Numbered from the stretch's first letter, positions 11,641-23,888 are shown. The stretch is 64,000 bases of DNA from Castanea sativa (GCF_040712315.1 NC_134021.1:33081501-33145500); one strand, 5' to 3'. Notes: generated from the letters alone by a model not told the origin. Made by a program: numbers and translations.

Positions 11641-11770
11641 AGGGTATGAATAAACATGGGTAAACAAATCGGGTAACAATTAGGTATGGGTACTGATTGG
11701 GTAAGGTAATCGGGTATCCGTGAATAAATTAACTGGGTTGAGTATGGATATACCCTACCCATGGCCATCC
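11636..11770. repeat. GGGTA-rich low-complexity patch
   Basis: The sequence repeats GGGTA and TACCC words (GGTATGGGTACTGATTGGGT, TACCCTACCCATGG). It looks like a common plant repeat end. The open frame across it on the - strand is a by-product of the repeat. Confidence 0.45.
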
Positions 11771-12101
11771 CTACCTAAGATGACAAATTTTACATTCTGC
11801 TAACAAACTTTCAATTACAATTTACCCTTTTGTAAGTTTACCCTATCATAATTTAGTTTAATTAACTTTTTCAATTATTAAAATTTTCCTCCTAACGTTT
11901 AGATTAAAATGAAGTGGTTAAGGGTTTTTGGACTAAATCCTTATGATGTCACATCTTTAACGGAATTTAATCAATACTATGATTTAAAACTGAGATAAAA
12001 TTTTCTTTTTTTTGGAAATTAGAGAACAAAATAATACACTTTGTTTTTTCTACTTTCTGTTTTCCTATGCTTAAAGTTCACTTTTATTTGTTTATTTACA
12101 G

Positions 12102-12437
12102 GGTCTATGGATTGGGTTGTTATGTGGAGTGCTGATGCAGACAACTGTTCTTTCCTTCATTATATGGAGAACAAATTGGGACGACCAGGTAAATTAAACT
12201 GTGAAAGTAAATAAAGTTATACATATGACTTGAAGTCAACAGTAGTTTCCAATTATCATTGTTGTATGAATTCCCACAGTGACTGTTCAATGCATATCTG
12301 GTGTTAATTTACGGTCTATTATATACATGCTATAACATATGATCAACAACTTATTTTTGCCTTCTTTTCTATAGGTTAAAAAGGCATCTGAACGTCTGAA
12401 TCGGTGGTATTTGGATTCGCCAGAGGAAACTAATTAG
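12102..12437 (+). pseudogene. last two exons of a MATE/DETOXIFICATION transporter gene
   Basis: Exon 12102-12188 (87 nt) and exon 12375-12437 (stop TAG at 12435-12437) match exons 7 and 8 of the complete MATE gene at 31280-34748. Exon 7 has exactly the same length, the same phase and the same GT-AG borders; GLWIGLLCGVLMQTT corresponds to [15 protein letters not shown]. The second exon encodes VKKASERLNRWYLDSPEETN. No other MATE exon is found between 1 and 12101, which is filled by element 1 and the foldback array. Either the upstream exons lie left of the window with the transposon in an intron, or this is a truncated duplicate. The intact splice sites and frame make recent or partial function possible. 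Confidence 0.85.
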
Positions 12438-12472
12438 AGTAAAGCGTGGATGGTCTTTCTTTACTCTTTTTA

Positions 12473-12755
12473 GAGCGTTCACAGCAGTCTCACTAATTTA
12501 ATATTTCGGCAAAAATTTATCTTAACTCAATCGAAACAAGTACGCATTAGCCTCACTAAATTAACTAAAGTTTTTAAAAAGGATAGTCTCATCTCTACAT
12601 GTAGTGGGCCTCTATCCTCACTACATTAAATTTCAATGTTAATAAAGTATTGAGGCTAATGTATGTGTACGAAAATAATAGATAGCTAAACTAGCAAAAG
12701 TAGGGTTTTTTGGATTAGTTTAGCTAAATATTTGAGGAGACTTCAATTAATGCTC
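12473..12755. mobile_element. MITE with TTA target duplication (PIF/Harbinger-like)
   Basis: The left end GAGCGTTCACAGCAGTCTC and the right end (reverse complement GAGCATTAATTGAAGTCTC) form an imperfect terminal inverted repeat of about 19-22 bp. TTA flanks both ends (12470-12472 and 12756-12758). The size is 283 bp and there is no ORF. It sits 35 bp behind the stop of the orphan MATE exons, in what would be the 3' UTR. A relic of its right part recurs at about 47355-47465. Confidence 0.78.
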
Positions 12756-12957
12756 TTATCTTGTAATTTGATTTTGTCTTGACAAGGATATTTATATGTT
12801 TTGCCTTAATGAAAAGTACTTTTTTATAACGGTAGTGAATTAATCAAGGAGTAACAACTAACATGAATTGAACTACTTAATTAATTGCATTAATGCCTTA
12901 CACTCAAAAATAAAAAAATTATTGTGCAAAATTTGATTAAATATCATAAACCAAATT

Positions 12958-13472
12958 AGGCATTATACAAGTGAACAAAAAAAGAAACTTCCTCTATCCA
13001 CACTGTTAGTTCATAAACATGTTGAGCATATTTGGCTAGCGCTGGTTTTGGAATAGAAAGGAACAATGATTTTTTATAAGTTTCTCTAAGATTTGATATC
13101 AAAGAGAATTTTTTTCTAAGAGGACAGCAAGAATTTTCTGAACCAGGGAAAGAGAATAGGGTTGTAATTTTCTTCTTCTTCTCGTTCATTTGATTCTCTA
13201 CTACACCAATTACATGGATTTTTTTTTTTTCAAACATAAATAACAGCTCTTACACTTGTCCATTATTCACATATCTAATTTCATGCAAGAAAATCGCCAT
13301 AAAGGACACGAAGTTTAAAATACATAGAAAAACTGCAAAGCATTAATATTTTAAAAGCTAGCTGATGAGCTACTACATTAGCTTCTCTCCTTATGCAAGA
13401 AATTTCCCCAATCTTAATAAAGCATTGTATCAGGGCTCTAGCATTCATAATTATTTTTCTAACTAGTGGCAA
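12958..13472 (-). mobile_element. decayed LINE ORF2 C-terminus (RNase H-like) relic
   Basis: Two - strand fragments resemble the end of plant LINE ORF2. One, near 13331-13410, reads SCIRREANVVAHQLA, matching the plant LINE RNase H signature. The other, near 12965-13045, reads ALAKYAQHVYELTVWIEEV, matching its C-terminus. They are separated by about 280 bp of unrelated sequence and carry stops. No tail or target duplication is visible. Confidence 0.55.
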
Positions 13473-14055
13473 AGTCAGAAATTTATTTTAAGGACCAAAT
13501 AAAAAAATATGTACACATTGTAATAACAACACATTTGATTTGTATTCTATTAGTTTGGTTTGGTTGGAGCTCTTTTCATCTGTTGTCTCTTTATCATGTT
13601 GTAGTTCTACTTCTCCTAAAAGGGTTCATATGGAGTGGGAGGGGGATAGTGGCGACTCTAAAAACTTTTATTAGAATGATCATTAAAAAACTTAAATTAT
13701 ATAAAATTTAATAAAGAGACAACTTAAATATATCAACGTCACTAAAAAAAACACTCAAATACATAAAATATTATAATTTTTTGTACTAGCAAAGAGAGGG
13801 AAAAAAAATACAAATAAGAGATAAAGTGGAAATTGAAAATGCTAATATGAGAATAATAAAGTGACCACAACAATTTCATTACAAATCTTACACAATAAGC
13901 TATTATTGGTGGGTAAAACATGTCAATACTGAATTCAAATTAGAATTAATAACCACGTAAAATTTATTGTGAAAATATTATAGATATAGCATTACTATAA
14001 TTTTTGTTGAATTCAAATTCTTGTAATTCTCAGATCATGTTGTTTAATATTTTTA
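13473..14055. other. AT-rich intergenic DNA
   Basis: I see no gene, RNA or clear repeat here. Confidence 0.5.
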
Positions 14056-14073
14056 TTAGGGTGGTCAAAATAA

Positions 14074-15220
14074 AGTTTTTTTTTTTTTTTTGAAAGCGAT
14101 GAAATCATTCATTCATTAAGACGTAAAAAAATCTTGGTACAAAGCTTCTACCGCCACCCGAATCCTCTAGCCAATACATTTCATCAATAATATTTTTTGC
14201 ATACCTAGCTAACGAGTGTGCCACCACATTCCCCCCCCCCCCCCCCCCCTTAACACATCTAACTGAAACATGTTGTAGCCCACTTAGGTAGTAATAAATG
14301 TCCTCATAAATATGCCCAAGCAAAGAATTATGGCAAGAAAAGTCCGAAATAGCTCTCATCACTGTGAGATTATCACCTTCAATCACAAGCTGAAAAACCA
14401 GCTTCCATTGCAAATTCAACTGCTTTTCAACAAGCCAAAGCTTCTGCCTCTTCGCTGTTTCTCACATAGGGCCCCTTAACAAACATCCCAGCCATCACTT
14501 CCCCCTCTGCATTTCGGATTATTGCACCAAAACCTGAACACTTCTAATCCGAGAACACTGCTGCATCAAAATTCAGCTTAAACACATTCTGTGGAGGAGG
14601 CTTCCAATGCTGTCTGCTTGGTGTGGCATCAATAATAGCCAAGTGTTCGTGAGCTTTCTTGTACTCTTCAAGATATTGTACTGCTCTTTTGTTCAGCCAG
14701 CGTGGGTCCTTCATCTGTCTCCCGTGCACAATAGCATTTCACTGGTTCCATACAGTCCAAGCTTGAACAAGGAAGAGTTCCATCTCAGCAGTAACTAACC
14801 TGTCCATCAACACCTCAAATAACTGCATAAAATCATTAAAGTTAGTAGTACATTTTTGCAAAGCAATGGAGCTGCCAGCCCAAACATCCTAGGCAGCTGC
14901 ACACTCCCAAATGGCGTGAATCATAGATTCAGGAGCTCTCTGACAGCAATGACATGTATTATCCTTGATAACATCTCTTTTGGCCAGATTTACTTGGGTT
15001 GGCAGGATTTCATGACAAGCTCTCCAAGCAAAAACCTTCAATTTGTTTGGCACCCGTATCTTCCATGGCTTGTTCCATATCTGCTGCCCTGAAGCTGTCG
15101 AGCATTCAGCCCAATCCTCCTTTCTGAGCACCTTCCTAGCCACATGATAACCTGACCTAAGTGAGTGCCTTCCATTTTTATTATGCAGCCACACCACAGC
15201 ATTTGTCACATGCCTGCGGC
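14074..15220 (-). mobile_element. 5'-truncated LINE (L1-type) with 18-bp target-site duplication
   Basis: TTAGGGTGGTCAAAATAA occurs perfectly at 14056-14073 and 15221-15238, flanking the insert. A poly-A tail (poly-T on +, 14076-14091) marks the 3' end. Inside, on the - strand, 15220-14890 encodes a reverse-transcriptase zinc-binding domain (IWNKPWKIRVPNKLKVFAWR, then C-H-C-C around CHCCQRAPESMIHAIWEC). Further on, 14420-14105 encodes the RNase H-like domain (VIEGDNLTVMRAI, NVVAHSLARYAK). Only the last ~1.15 kb of the element was inserted, which is typical of target-primed reverse transcription. A 20-base run of C on the + strand at 14230-14249 lies inside the RNase H part. Confidence 0.9.
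14230..14249. repeat. homopolymer C run (about 20 bases)
   Basis: It lies within the LINE RNase H domain, where it would encode a run of Gly on the - strand. Its length may be uncertain from sequencing. Confidence 0.8.
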
Positions 15221-15238
15221 TTAGGGTGGTCAAAATAA

Positions 15239-15277
15239 GTTAATATAGTATATAATATTTTTTTGTAAGTATAAATG

Positions 15278-15314
<37 letters not shown>

Positions 15315-15355
15315 TTTTTTAAGTCAAAGCGGTCATTGAACAGATTAATTTAAAC

Positions 15356-15408
<53 letters not shown>

Positions 15409-17185
15409 CTAACTATTAAAAAAAAATGGCAAGTGAGGGTGTTGTGAACACCCTCACATACAAGTGGAGCTGCCACTGGAGGGGGAGGGGAGAAAAGACA
15501 GTGGGTGCTGGGCCTGCTGGCACGGGCTGGCCACTGTTAAGTAAGCAGTGCTCTTTGTGAGGGAAGAAGTAGGAGCAGGATAGATATATAGTGTTTTAGA
15601 GTAAGTTAATGAAGCATATATACGTATGTTTTAACACCTTCTACTTGGAGCTAGCTAGGCTACAGAAAAAGGACTCCACTGATAATCAACTACTCCACTA
15701 ATTAATCAATAATAAATTCAAAATAATGAATCGTAAAGCATATATAGAACTAAAACGAATTGACAAGTTAAATAACGAGTAGATTGTGTCTACTGTCTTT
15801 GATGTGTGTTTGACTAGTCCTCCTCGACGGCTATTTATTGTTGCCACATGCATCCATATATGCTGCTCCTTTCTCAACCGTACCAATCTTCTTAATTAAA
15901 ATTAATGCTCCTATTCCCATGAAAAAAAAAAATTCAATGTCCCGATTCTGTTTTATTACTACAATTACAATGTTATAGCCGTCACCTCATCTCCACATCT
16001 CTTATAGTGTTAGCTTGCATTTCCTTACACCACTTCTCCTTATCTCTGGCGAACTTATTTTAAAAAACATACATGCCATTACAAATTAGTTTGTAACCAC
16101 TACTTAGACACATGCTTATTTAAGAATATATACAATAAGATACATGTTGAACATTTATACCTAAATTGTAACTACCAATACTTGTTCTTTAATTTTTGTC
16201 AACTCTTGAAAAAATCTTGTAAGGGTATCATTTGATAGAGTATGCAAATTTTTTATTATTTATTGTTCCATTTTAGAGTAAAAAATAAAAATAAATGAAA
16301 AAGCTTGTTAACCTATTTATATGCTTTGTATCATCGTCCTATTTTGACCCTCTAGAATTTTTTAGAATTCTTTTGTAAAAATTGAGACATCTAAAAATAC
16401 CTCTTCAAAATTAATCAGATTTCAAGAATTAACCAAAGACTAATTTGGTTCAATAAATATTTGGTTCACAATCAACCAAGGTAAACCGAATTCAAATTTA
16501 AGGTCAACCAAGGTCAAAACGCATCCATTTTTGTGAAGAACTTGTAAATGACAAACTCGATCAACTGAACCTTAAAGTTGAGCAAATTTGACCAAACTTT
16601 AACCAAAAATCCAATTGTTTGGTTGAAGCAAATTAAGAGCACGTAATCATGGACTAAAATTAGACCACAAATATGTAAGATATCGTAAAATCAAAGGATG
16701 ATTTTAGGAAAAAGTTTTCCTGGAGGGCCAAACGCAGCTTTAAGCTGAGCCTAGTTATTCTAGGCCAGTTTTGGCTGTTCCTTCACTCGCTTTCCCTATT
16801 TTGATGCACTGATTTTGCACATTGATTTGGAGGCCTTGCTTGACTCCAGCTTTATTGTTCTTGCTGTTCACAGAAAGATCTCGCAGCGTACTTTCCATAG
16901 GATCTGGTCTCGCGTCATTTGGAGCACCGTGCTGAAAGTTATTAGCCTCCAAAATAGGCTAGTCCACGCTATTTGTCATGTTATTGTCAATTTTCCAGAT
17001 TTGATTCTCTCAATTTGAAGATTTTTGTCGAGCCATTTGTTCCAAGATGTTAAGGAATACTTCTAGTCCAAAAAAGCACGTGTTTTTTTGCATCCAATTC
17101 TCATGAGCAAAATGAGTGCCAAATCTGAATTTTATGGGTTTTCATGATTTTGGCCTATTTTTCCATTAAATCTTTTTGGACGTTC
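15239..17185. other. AT-rich intergenic DNA with two (AT)n microsatellites
   Basis: (AT)n tracts lie at 15282-15310 and 15361-15406. From 16380 to 16640 the sequence is rich in AACCAA/TTGACC words and resembles the flank on the other side of element 2 (27640-27780), suggesting element 2 landed in an older repeat. An open frame on the - strand at 16755-16952 has no recognised homology. I see no convincing gene. Confidence 0.5.
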
Positions 17186-17829
17186 TAAAGAGGGTATATT
17201 TAGGGTAGACAGTCAGAATTTGCAAAGACCTACAATAGGTAGCATTACTAGGACGACGGCTAAAAACATGAGGCGACGAAGCTCCTTAAGTATGGATGGA
17301 TGATCTAAGGTGAGCGGATCACCTTCAGTCGATGGACGGTCTAAGCTGGACGGATCGTCCATTAGTGGACGAATGACCTGTAGTAAATGAATAGCACTCC
17401 AGATGGGTACTGATGACAACGGTGTCAAAATAGGCCACGCGGCAGTGACATGGCTTACTTGGCCTCGAAGGGAATTTCAAATAGCAACAACTTGAGCTCC
17501 ACAATTAACCAAACCCTTATATGGAAAGGGTCCCTTAAATTACGCGCATTTATGAGGATCTTCTCTACAAGAAAATATTCTTCTTGCCCAAGGCACCAAG
17601 GTCGGTTCCCTACTACTATAAAAATGCCAAAACCTTCAAAAAACGAGGGACGCATAATTCATCCCAGCTCTGGCACTCTAGAGTTTTAACAATCTCTGAC
17701 TTAACCTTTGGAGGGTATTAGGCCGATACCACACTGGTACTCTCTTATGGTCTTCTTCTTTTTGGTGTTTTGCAGGTGCTGCTTCGGGCTCATGAGGACC
17801 GTGTAGCCTACTGACAATTTTTAGCATCA
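17186..17829 (+). repeat. 5' LTR of element 2 (644 bp)
   Basis: It aligns end to end with 26497-27140. It starts TAAAGAGG, where TG would be expected, and ends CATCA. A TATA-like box (ACTATAAAAATG) lies at about 17615-17625. Confidence 0.9.
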
Positions 17830-17846
17830 TTAGTATCTATGGGAAA
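17830..17846 (+). promoter_or_regulatory. degenerate primer-binding site of element 2
   Basis: TTAGTATCTATGGGAAA follows the LTR. It keeps the TCTATGGG part of the element-1 site but has lost the GGCGCC core. Confidence 0.6.
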
Positions 17847-17889
17847 GAGTACGTAAGTAGTTTTGCTATTTCAAGGACAGAAGGGTTGC

Positions 17890-19380
17890 ATGGTGCTTAC
17901 CCGTTTGATGGCAACCAACACCGACGCCCAAGGAGACGAACCACATACCGTGGTTCTTAAGAAACAAATTCAAACACTGGCAGCAACAATCGAACACCTT
18001 ACCAAGCAAAACCAAGACTTGGAGGAGCAACTAAGCCAAAGAGGCGCCGAGCCTCGGGACCATGAGGAGCAAGAAGGCAACAACCTTCATCACAACGACA
18101 CTAGATAGAATTGAAAAGGACCAAAAGGTAGTAATGTCATGAGCAGGCCAACAGCCACAGATATCGCCCTACCAAACCTGCTCGCAGATATGCAGATGAT
18201 GAAAGAGCAGATGGACTTGATGATGCACGCCCTCAAATGATCTCAACGATTCTGTACACCGGTCGAATTCACCTTTCACCACACCTGTCACTTCATTCCC
18301 TCTACCGCCGAATTTTCGTATGCCACAAAGAGAGGTCTACGATTGGTCGAAGGACCCCTTAAACCACCTGGAGACGCTCAAGACCCTCATGCATCTGCAA
18401 GGCATAGCGCACGAAATCATGTGCATGGCCTTTCCCACCACATTGAAGGGTCCTACAAGGGTGTGGTTTAGTAGGCTGACGCCAAACTCCATCAATACTT
18501 TCAATGAATTAAGCGCCCAGTTTGCCTCACACTTTATTGGGAGACACAGGTACACAAAGTCAACTGCGTTCTTGATGAACATTAAGCAGCGAAAGGATGA
18601 GACGCTAAGGTCTTACATCACCCATTTCAACAAGGAAGCACTCTCGATTGATGAGGCCGATGACAAGATACTCGTGGCAACGTTCACTAACAGACTACGG
18701 AAAGGTAAGTTTTTGTTTTCTCTATAAAAGAACGATCCAAAGACTATGTCGAATGTGCTATACAAGGCTACCAAATACATGAATACAGAAGACGCGCTAT
18801 TTGCGTGAGAAGAAAAGCCTAGAAAGAGAGAAAAACAGGAAGATGCAAGACAGGAGAGAGGACGAAAGGTCATAAGGACGGGTTACGGGCGAGAAGATAG
18901 ACGCTCCAAGACCCCCTAAGTAAGATTTGCAAATTTCTCCCCGCTAAACGTTCCAATCAACCAGGTGCTAAAGCAGATAAAGGACGAAGGATCGTTGACG
19001 TTTCCTGGTAAGCTGAAGAGTGATCCCAACAAGAGGTCCAGGGATAAATACTATCATTTCCATTGCGACCACGGGCACGATACTTTCAAGTGTTACGATT
19101 TGAAGCAGCAGATAGAAGCCCTGATCAGGCAAGGGAAATTGCAAAGGTTCATGAGCAAAGAGAAGACGGACCAGCCGCGAGAGCAGGACCCTCGAAGGGA
19201 GAACAAGTGCCCCAAGCCACCCTTCGAAGACATAAGAATGATTGTGAGGGGTACATCAATTTCTTGTTTAACCAAGAGGGCACGCAAGACCTACCTCCAG
19301 TTGGTTCTGAACGTCCAACTGACAGGGTTGGTCCTAAGGATGGCACGTGTGGATGACCCGGTAATCAGGTTCACGGAAGA
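17890..19380 (+). pseudogene. gag: gag of element 2, broken by stops and a frameshift
   Basis: The start ATG at 17890 encodes MVLTRLMATN, parallel to element 1. An N-terminal coiled coil (17990-18070) is followed by stops near 18106 and 18112. A further stop and a frame change lie near 18240. The gag domain then reads clearly (HLQGIAHEIMCMAFPTTLKG, 18389-18448), followed by a stop at 18725 and others near 18807 and 18918. A zinc-knuckle-like motif with CDHGHD lies around 19065-19083. The frame continues without interruption into protease, so Gag and Pol were one ORF. Confidence 0.88.
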
Positions 19381-21840
19381 AGACGCTCGACAACTCCATC
19401 ATCCATATGATGATGCGCTTGTCGTAAGTATACAGATTGGTGACTACAACACTTACAGGGTTTTAATAGATAACGGAAGCTCTGCCAATATACTCTACTA
19501 CCCGGCGTTTCAGCAAATAAGGATTGAAAGAGAAGGATTGATTCCGATTGACACACCACTAGTTGGGTTTGGAGGAACAAGGGTGTTCCTGTTAGGCGCG
19601 GTCACCTTGCCCGTCACAATTGGCGATTACCCCTAGCAAATCACCAAGGATGTTATGCTCCTGGTAGTAGACTGCTCACCTGCTTACAATGCTATTTTGG
19701 GCCACCCTACCCTCAATTCGTGGAAAGTCGTAACCTCTATCTACCACCTAATGGTCAAGTTCCTGACCAAATATGGAATAGGGGATGTACAAGGTGATCA
19801 GATAGCAACACACGAGTGCTACATAGCCATGCTCGAGATAGAAGACCATTTGCCAGCAATGTGTATAGAAGAATGGCGGACAGCAGCAGAGCCAATAGAA
19901 GGGATCAAAAAGGTGCGCCTTGACGACACCAAGCCAAAACGAACAACAAAAATAGGTACTCTTGCTAGCCTATCAGTTCAGCAGGCTTTGAAGTCATTCC
20001 TAAGAGATAACTAGGACGTCTTTACATGGAGCCATAAGGACATGCCTGGAATTGACCCTTCCGTCATTGTTCATTAGTTGAACGTTTTGCCCTCTTTCTC
20101 TCTCGTCCGCCAGAAGAAACGGGTGTTTGCTCAAGAACAGGACAAAGCCATAGCGGAGGAAGTTCGTAAGTTGTAGGAAGCAAGGTTCATACAGGAAGTG
20201 TACTACCCTGACTGGCTGGCCAATGTGGTAATGTTTAAGAAAGCCAACGGAAAGTGGAGGATGTGCATGGACTTCACAAACTTGAACAGAGCATGCCCCA
20301 AGGATAGCTACCCACTCCCAAGGATTGATATCTTGGTAGATTCAATGGCAAGACACCAGCTACTGAGCTTCATGGACGCATTTTCTAGGTATTACCAAAT
20401 AAAGCTGGACGAAGCTGATCAAGAGAAGACTTCTTTCGTCACAAGCTAGGGGCTCTTCTGTTATAAGGTAATGTCGTTTGGCCTTAGGAACGTAGGCGCG
20501 ACGTACCAAAGGTTTATGAACATGATGTTTGCACACTGGATTGGGAGGAATGTTGAAGTGTATGTAGACGATATGCTGATAAAAAACGTGTGAGAGGATG
20601 ACCACCTCGACGACTTGAAGGAGAAGTTCGAGACGCTTAGGAGCTATAACATGAAGTTGAATCCAAACAAGTGTACGTTCAGGGTGACGACAGGAAAGTT
20701 CCTGGGATTCATGGTGACCCAAAGGGGTATCGAAGTTAACCCGGACAAGGTTCAGGCAATCATGGAGTTGGCACCGCCGAAAACTATCAAGGAGGTACAG
20801 AGTTTGAACAATAAGGTCGCAGCATTGAACAGATTTGTTTCAAGAGCAACAAATAAGTCCCTCCCCTTCTTCCACACATTGAAGGAGGCTTTTGAATGGA
20901 CGACTGAATGTCAACAGGCGTTTGAGGATCTAAAGGCATACCTTTCTTCCCCACCATTGTTAAGCCCACCCAGACCAAGAGAAGAGCTCTTCCTCTACAA
21001 GGTCGTTTCTTCAACCACAGTCAGTACGGCTCTAGTCAAGGAAGAGAATGAAGCCCAGAAACCGATATACTTCACAAGCCAAGCACTACGAGGGGCAGAA
21101 GAGAGGTAACCGCCTATGGAAAAGCTCACCTGCGCGTTGGTGACTGCAGTGCGCAAGCTTAAACTGTACTTTCAGGCCCACACTGTAGTCGTCTTGACAG
21201 AAAAACCGTTGCGGAGAGTAATGAGTAGTCCAGAGGCGGCTAGACAAATTGCACTATGGGCGATTGAGCTAAGTGAGTTTGATATACAGTATCGTCCACG
21301 TACGGCCATCAAAGGGTAGGTTATCGTCGATTTTATTGCTGAATTTGCCCGCTCGGATAAGCAAAGGGCAGGAGGGAACCCCCGATAGGTGATATACACG
21401 GACGGATCAGCGATTAAACATGCGGGAGGAGCCGGTATAGTACTTTTTAGCCCCAAGGGAGACGAGGTTCAATGCATGATCAAACTTAATTTCCCCGTAA
21501 CAAATAACGAGGCCGAGTACGAAGCTCTAATCATAGGACTAGATCTTGCACAAGCTGCAGGGGCCACAAATGCGATGGTACATTGCGATTCCCAGGTAGT
21601 CACTAGTCAAATCAACGGTTGCTCTGAATGCAGAGGAGAACGGATGAAGGAATACCTTAAGCTGGTGAAGAATTGGATATGCAACATCAATGTAGAGTTC
21701 GTTAAAATCCCAAGGGAAGAGAACGAACGAGCCGACCGTCTTGCCAGGGCGGCCTCAGCAGATAACATGCCTTCCCCATGCCAGGTATTCCTCTTTGTTC
21801 AAAACTCACCAATTATAAACGTAGTCAACATGCAGGAGAT
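19381..21840 (+). pseudogene. pol: pol of element 2: protease, reverse transcriptase, RNase H (broken)
   Basis: Protease keeps its active site (LIDNGSSANIL, Asp codon at 19469). RT has PDWLANVVMFKKANGKWRMC, SYPLPRID, MDAFSRYYQI and catalytic YVDD at 20561-20572. RNase H has YTDGSA near 21392 and a NNEAEYEAL motif near 21506, ending with ADRLARAAS. In-frame stops at about 19634, 20012, 20075, 20174, 20447, 20591, 21107, 21317 and 21386 destroy the ORF. All segments are in the same frame, so the damage is point mutation and not rearrangement. Confidence 0.92.
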
Positions 21841-23078
21841 ATGAATTAAGAAAAACTGGACTACGGCAATTATCTCCTACCTGAAGGATGGTTTGTTGCC
21901 TGAGGATAGGGGAGCCGCCAAAAAATTGAAGGTATGTGCCGCCCAGTTCATACTAATTAAAGATGTCTTATACAAAAAATAATTCTCCCGCCCATACCTA
22001 AGGTGCCTTGTCCCCGAAGAAGCAAACTATATCATGAGAGAAGTTCACGAAGGAGTATGCGGGAACCATTCGGGGTCACAATCCTTAGTCCATAAGCTGA
22101 TTAGGGCCGGATACTACTGCTCCACTATGCATAAGGATGCCCAAACATACGTTAGGAAATGTGACAAATGTCAGAGGTTTGGCAACCTCATAAGGCAACC
22201 GACGAAAAAACTCATTCCAATGACAGCTCCATGGCCCTTTTCTCAATGGGGGCTTGACATCATGGGCCAGTTTCCTACGGAAATCAAGCAACTAAAATTC
22301 CTACTAGTCGGCATAGATTACTTCACGAAGTGGGTAGAGGCCGAAGCCATGGCCAACATCTCGAAAAATAATGTATGTAGTTTCATATGGACAAACATCG
22401 TTTGCAGATACGGAATACCTAGGGTTTTGGTATCAGACAACGGGAAACAGTTCGATAACGTCACATTCAGGGGTATCTGCTCACAGCTTGGGATTAAGAA
22501 CCATTATTCTTCGCCTGCCCACCCTCAGGCCAACGGACAGGTTGAGGTCACGAACGATCCTTACTAAAAATCATCAAGACTTGGCTTGAGGGGGGCCAGA
22601 GGAGCTACCCAGTGTACTATGGGCATACAAGACAACAGCTAGAACATCTACAAGAAAGACACCGTTTCGACTTGCATGTGGCAGCGAAGTGGTCATCCCA
22701 GCTGAGGTAGGCCTCACCAATTACAGGGTAGCGAACCACGATGAGAAGAGGAGCGATGAGGCGATGTGTCTGCAGCTCGATTTAGTGGATGAAATCAGAG
22801 TGACGGCTGAACAAAGGCTAGCACGGTACCAAAGCCTCATAGCCAGGCACTATAACTCCCGGGTGAAACACAGGGACTTCAAGGAATGAGGTCTCTTCTT
22901 GAGGAATGTAACGAGCGCTACCAAGTACCTCCTTCATGGGAAGGACGGACCCAACTGGGAAGGACCATACAAAATCGTGTCATGGCATAGGAAGGGCACG
23001 TACTATCTCGAGACACTAGACAGAAAAAAGTTACAGCATCCCCAGAATACAGAACACTTAAAGAGATACTACCAATAG
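21841..23078 (+). pseudogene. integrase domain of element 2 (broken)
   Basis: The zinc finger is complete in sequence (H-x4-H in VHEGVCGNHSG..., then CDKCQRF). The core has GLDIMGQFP, VSDNGKQFDN and NGQVEV with the catalytic Glu present, unlike element 1. Shortly after, near 22555, an apparent one-base deletion shifts the frame, and the C-terminal part continues in another frame (GSEVVIPAEVGLTNYR, 22681-22730; EHLKRYYQ stop at 23076-23078). Stops also lie at about 21842, 21980 and 22887. Confidence 0.9.
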
Positions 23079-23269
23079 ATAAAGGTGCCACCGCCAACAC
23101 TTCTCATTTCCAGTTTATTCTTTCAACAGATAGTTTTAGTTTTTATTATTCTCTACTGTACTTTTAGAGCCCAAAGGGCAATCTTCTTGTTTTTTATGAA
23201 CAATATTCTATTTGCTTATCCATCATAATAAGAGGAGTTTATGCAGAACATATTGAATGTTTTCTGCTG

Positions 23270-23705
23270 AAGTTCATTTACTTATGTCCACAAACTGGGC
23301 AGATCATCCTATGAAGGATGAAATTCATTTGCTTAAGTCCACAAACTGGACAAATCATCCTATGAAGGATGAAATTCATTTCTAGTCCACAAACTGGATG
23401 GATTATCCTATGAAGGATGAAATTCATTTACTTAAGGCCACAAACTGGATGGATTATCCTATGAAGGATGAAATTTATTTACAGTCCATAAACTGGACGG
23501 ATCATCCAAAGAAGGATGAAATTCATTTACATAAATCCCCAAACTAGACAAATCATCCTATGAAGGATGAAACTCCTTTACATAGTCCATAAATTGGACG
23601 GTTTATCCTACGAAGAGTGAAATTTGTAAAGTCCATCAACTGTACGAATAATCTTATAAAGGATGAAATTAGTCCATAAAACGGACAGATTATTATCAGA
23701 AGGAC
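23270..23705. repeat. tandem array of ~50-bp units in the 3' spacer of element 2
   Basis: About nine consecutive copies of a 46-55 bp unit contain AGTCCACAAACTGGA(C/T)G, then ATCCTATGAAGGAT, then GAAATTCATTT. The ATCC-n6-GGAT part is a small palindrome in each unit. Later copies are shorter and more diverged. Tandem arrays in the 3' region are known in Tat-lineage elements and can seed satellites. Confidence 0.9.
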
Positions 23706-23888
23706 AACTTGTTCAAATTATAAGAAGCAATTAATATGAAAAACGAACTAGTGTGCATTAGAAAAAACACAATCAAAACACTAAACGTTTACATAAAAAG
23801 CCTACAAAAGGCAACGGTTGAAACATATCAAACATACTGTTCTCCCGTACATTTCCAAACTTAAACAAAAATAAAAAAATATATACAA

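Noticed and set aside
16755..16952. - strand open frame (LRDLSVNSKNNKAGVKQGLQ) that looks protein-like
   Set aside because: It has no recognised family and no start or splice context; it could be a gag remnant, but I cannot support that.
23270..23705. Possible CRISPR-like array (repeats with palindromes)
   Set aside because: Units are directly adjacent without unique spacers, and the context is a plant retroelement; it is a tandem repeat.
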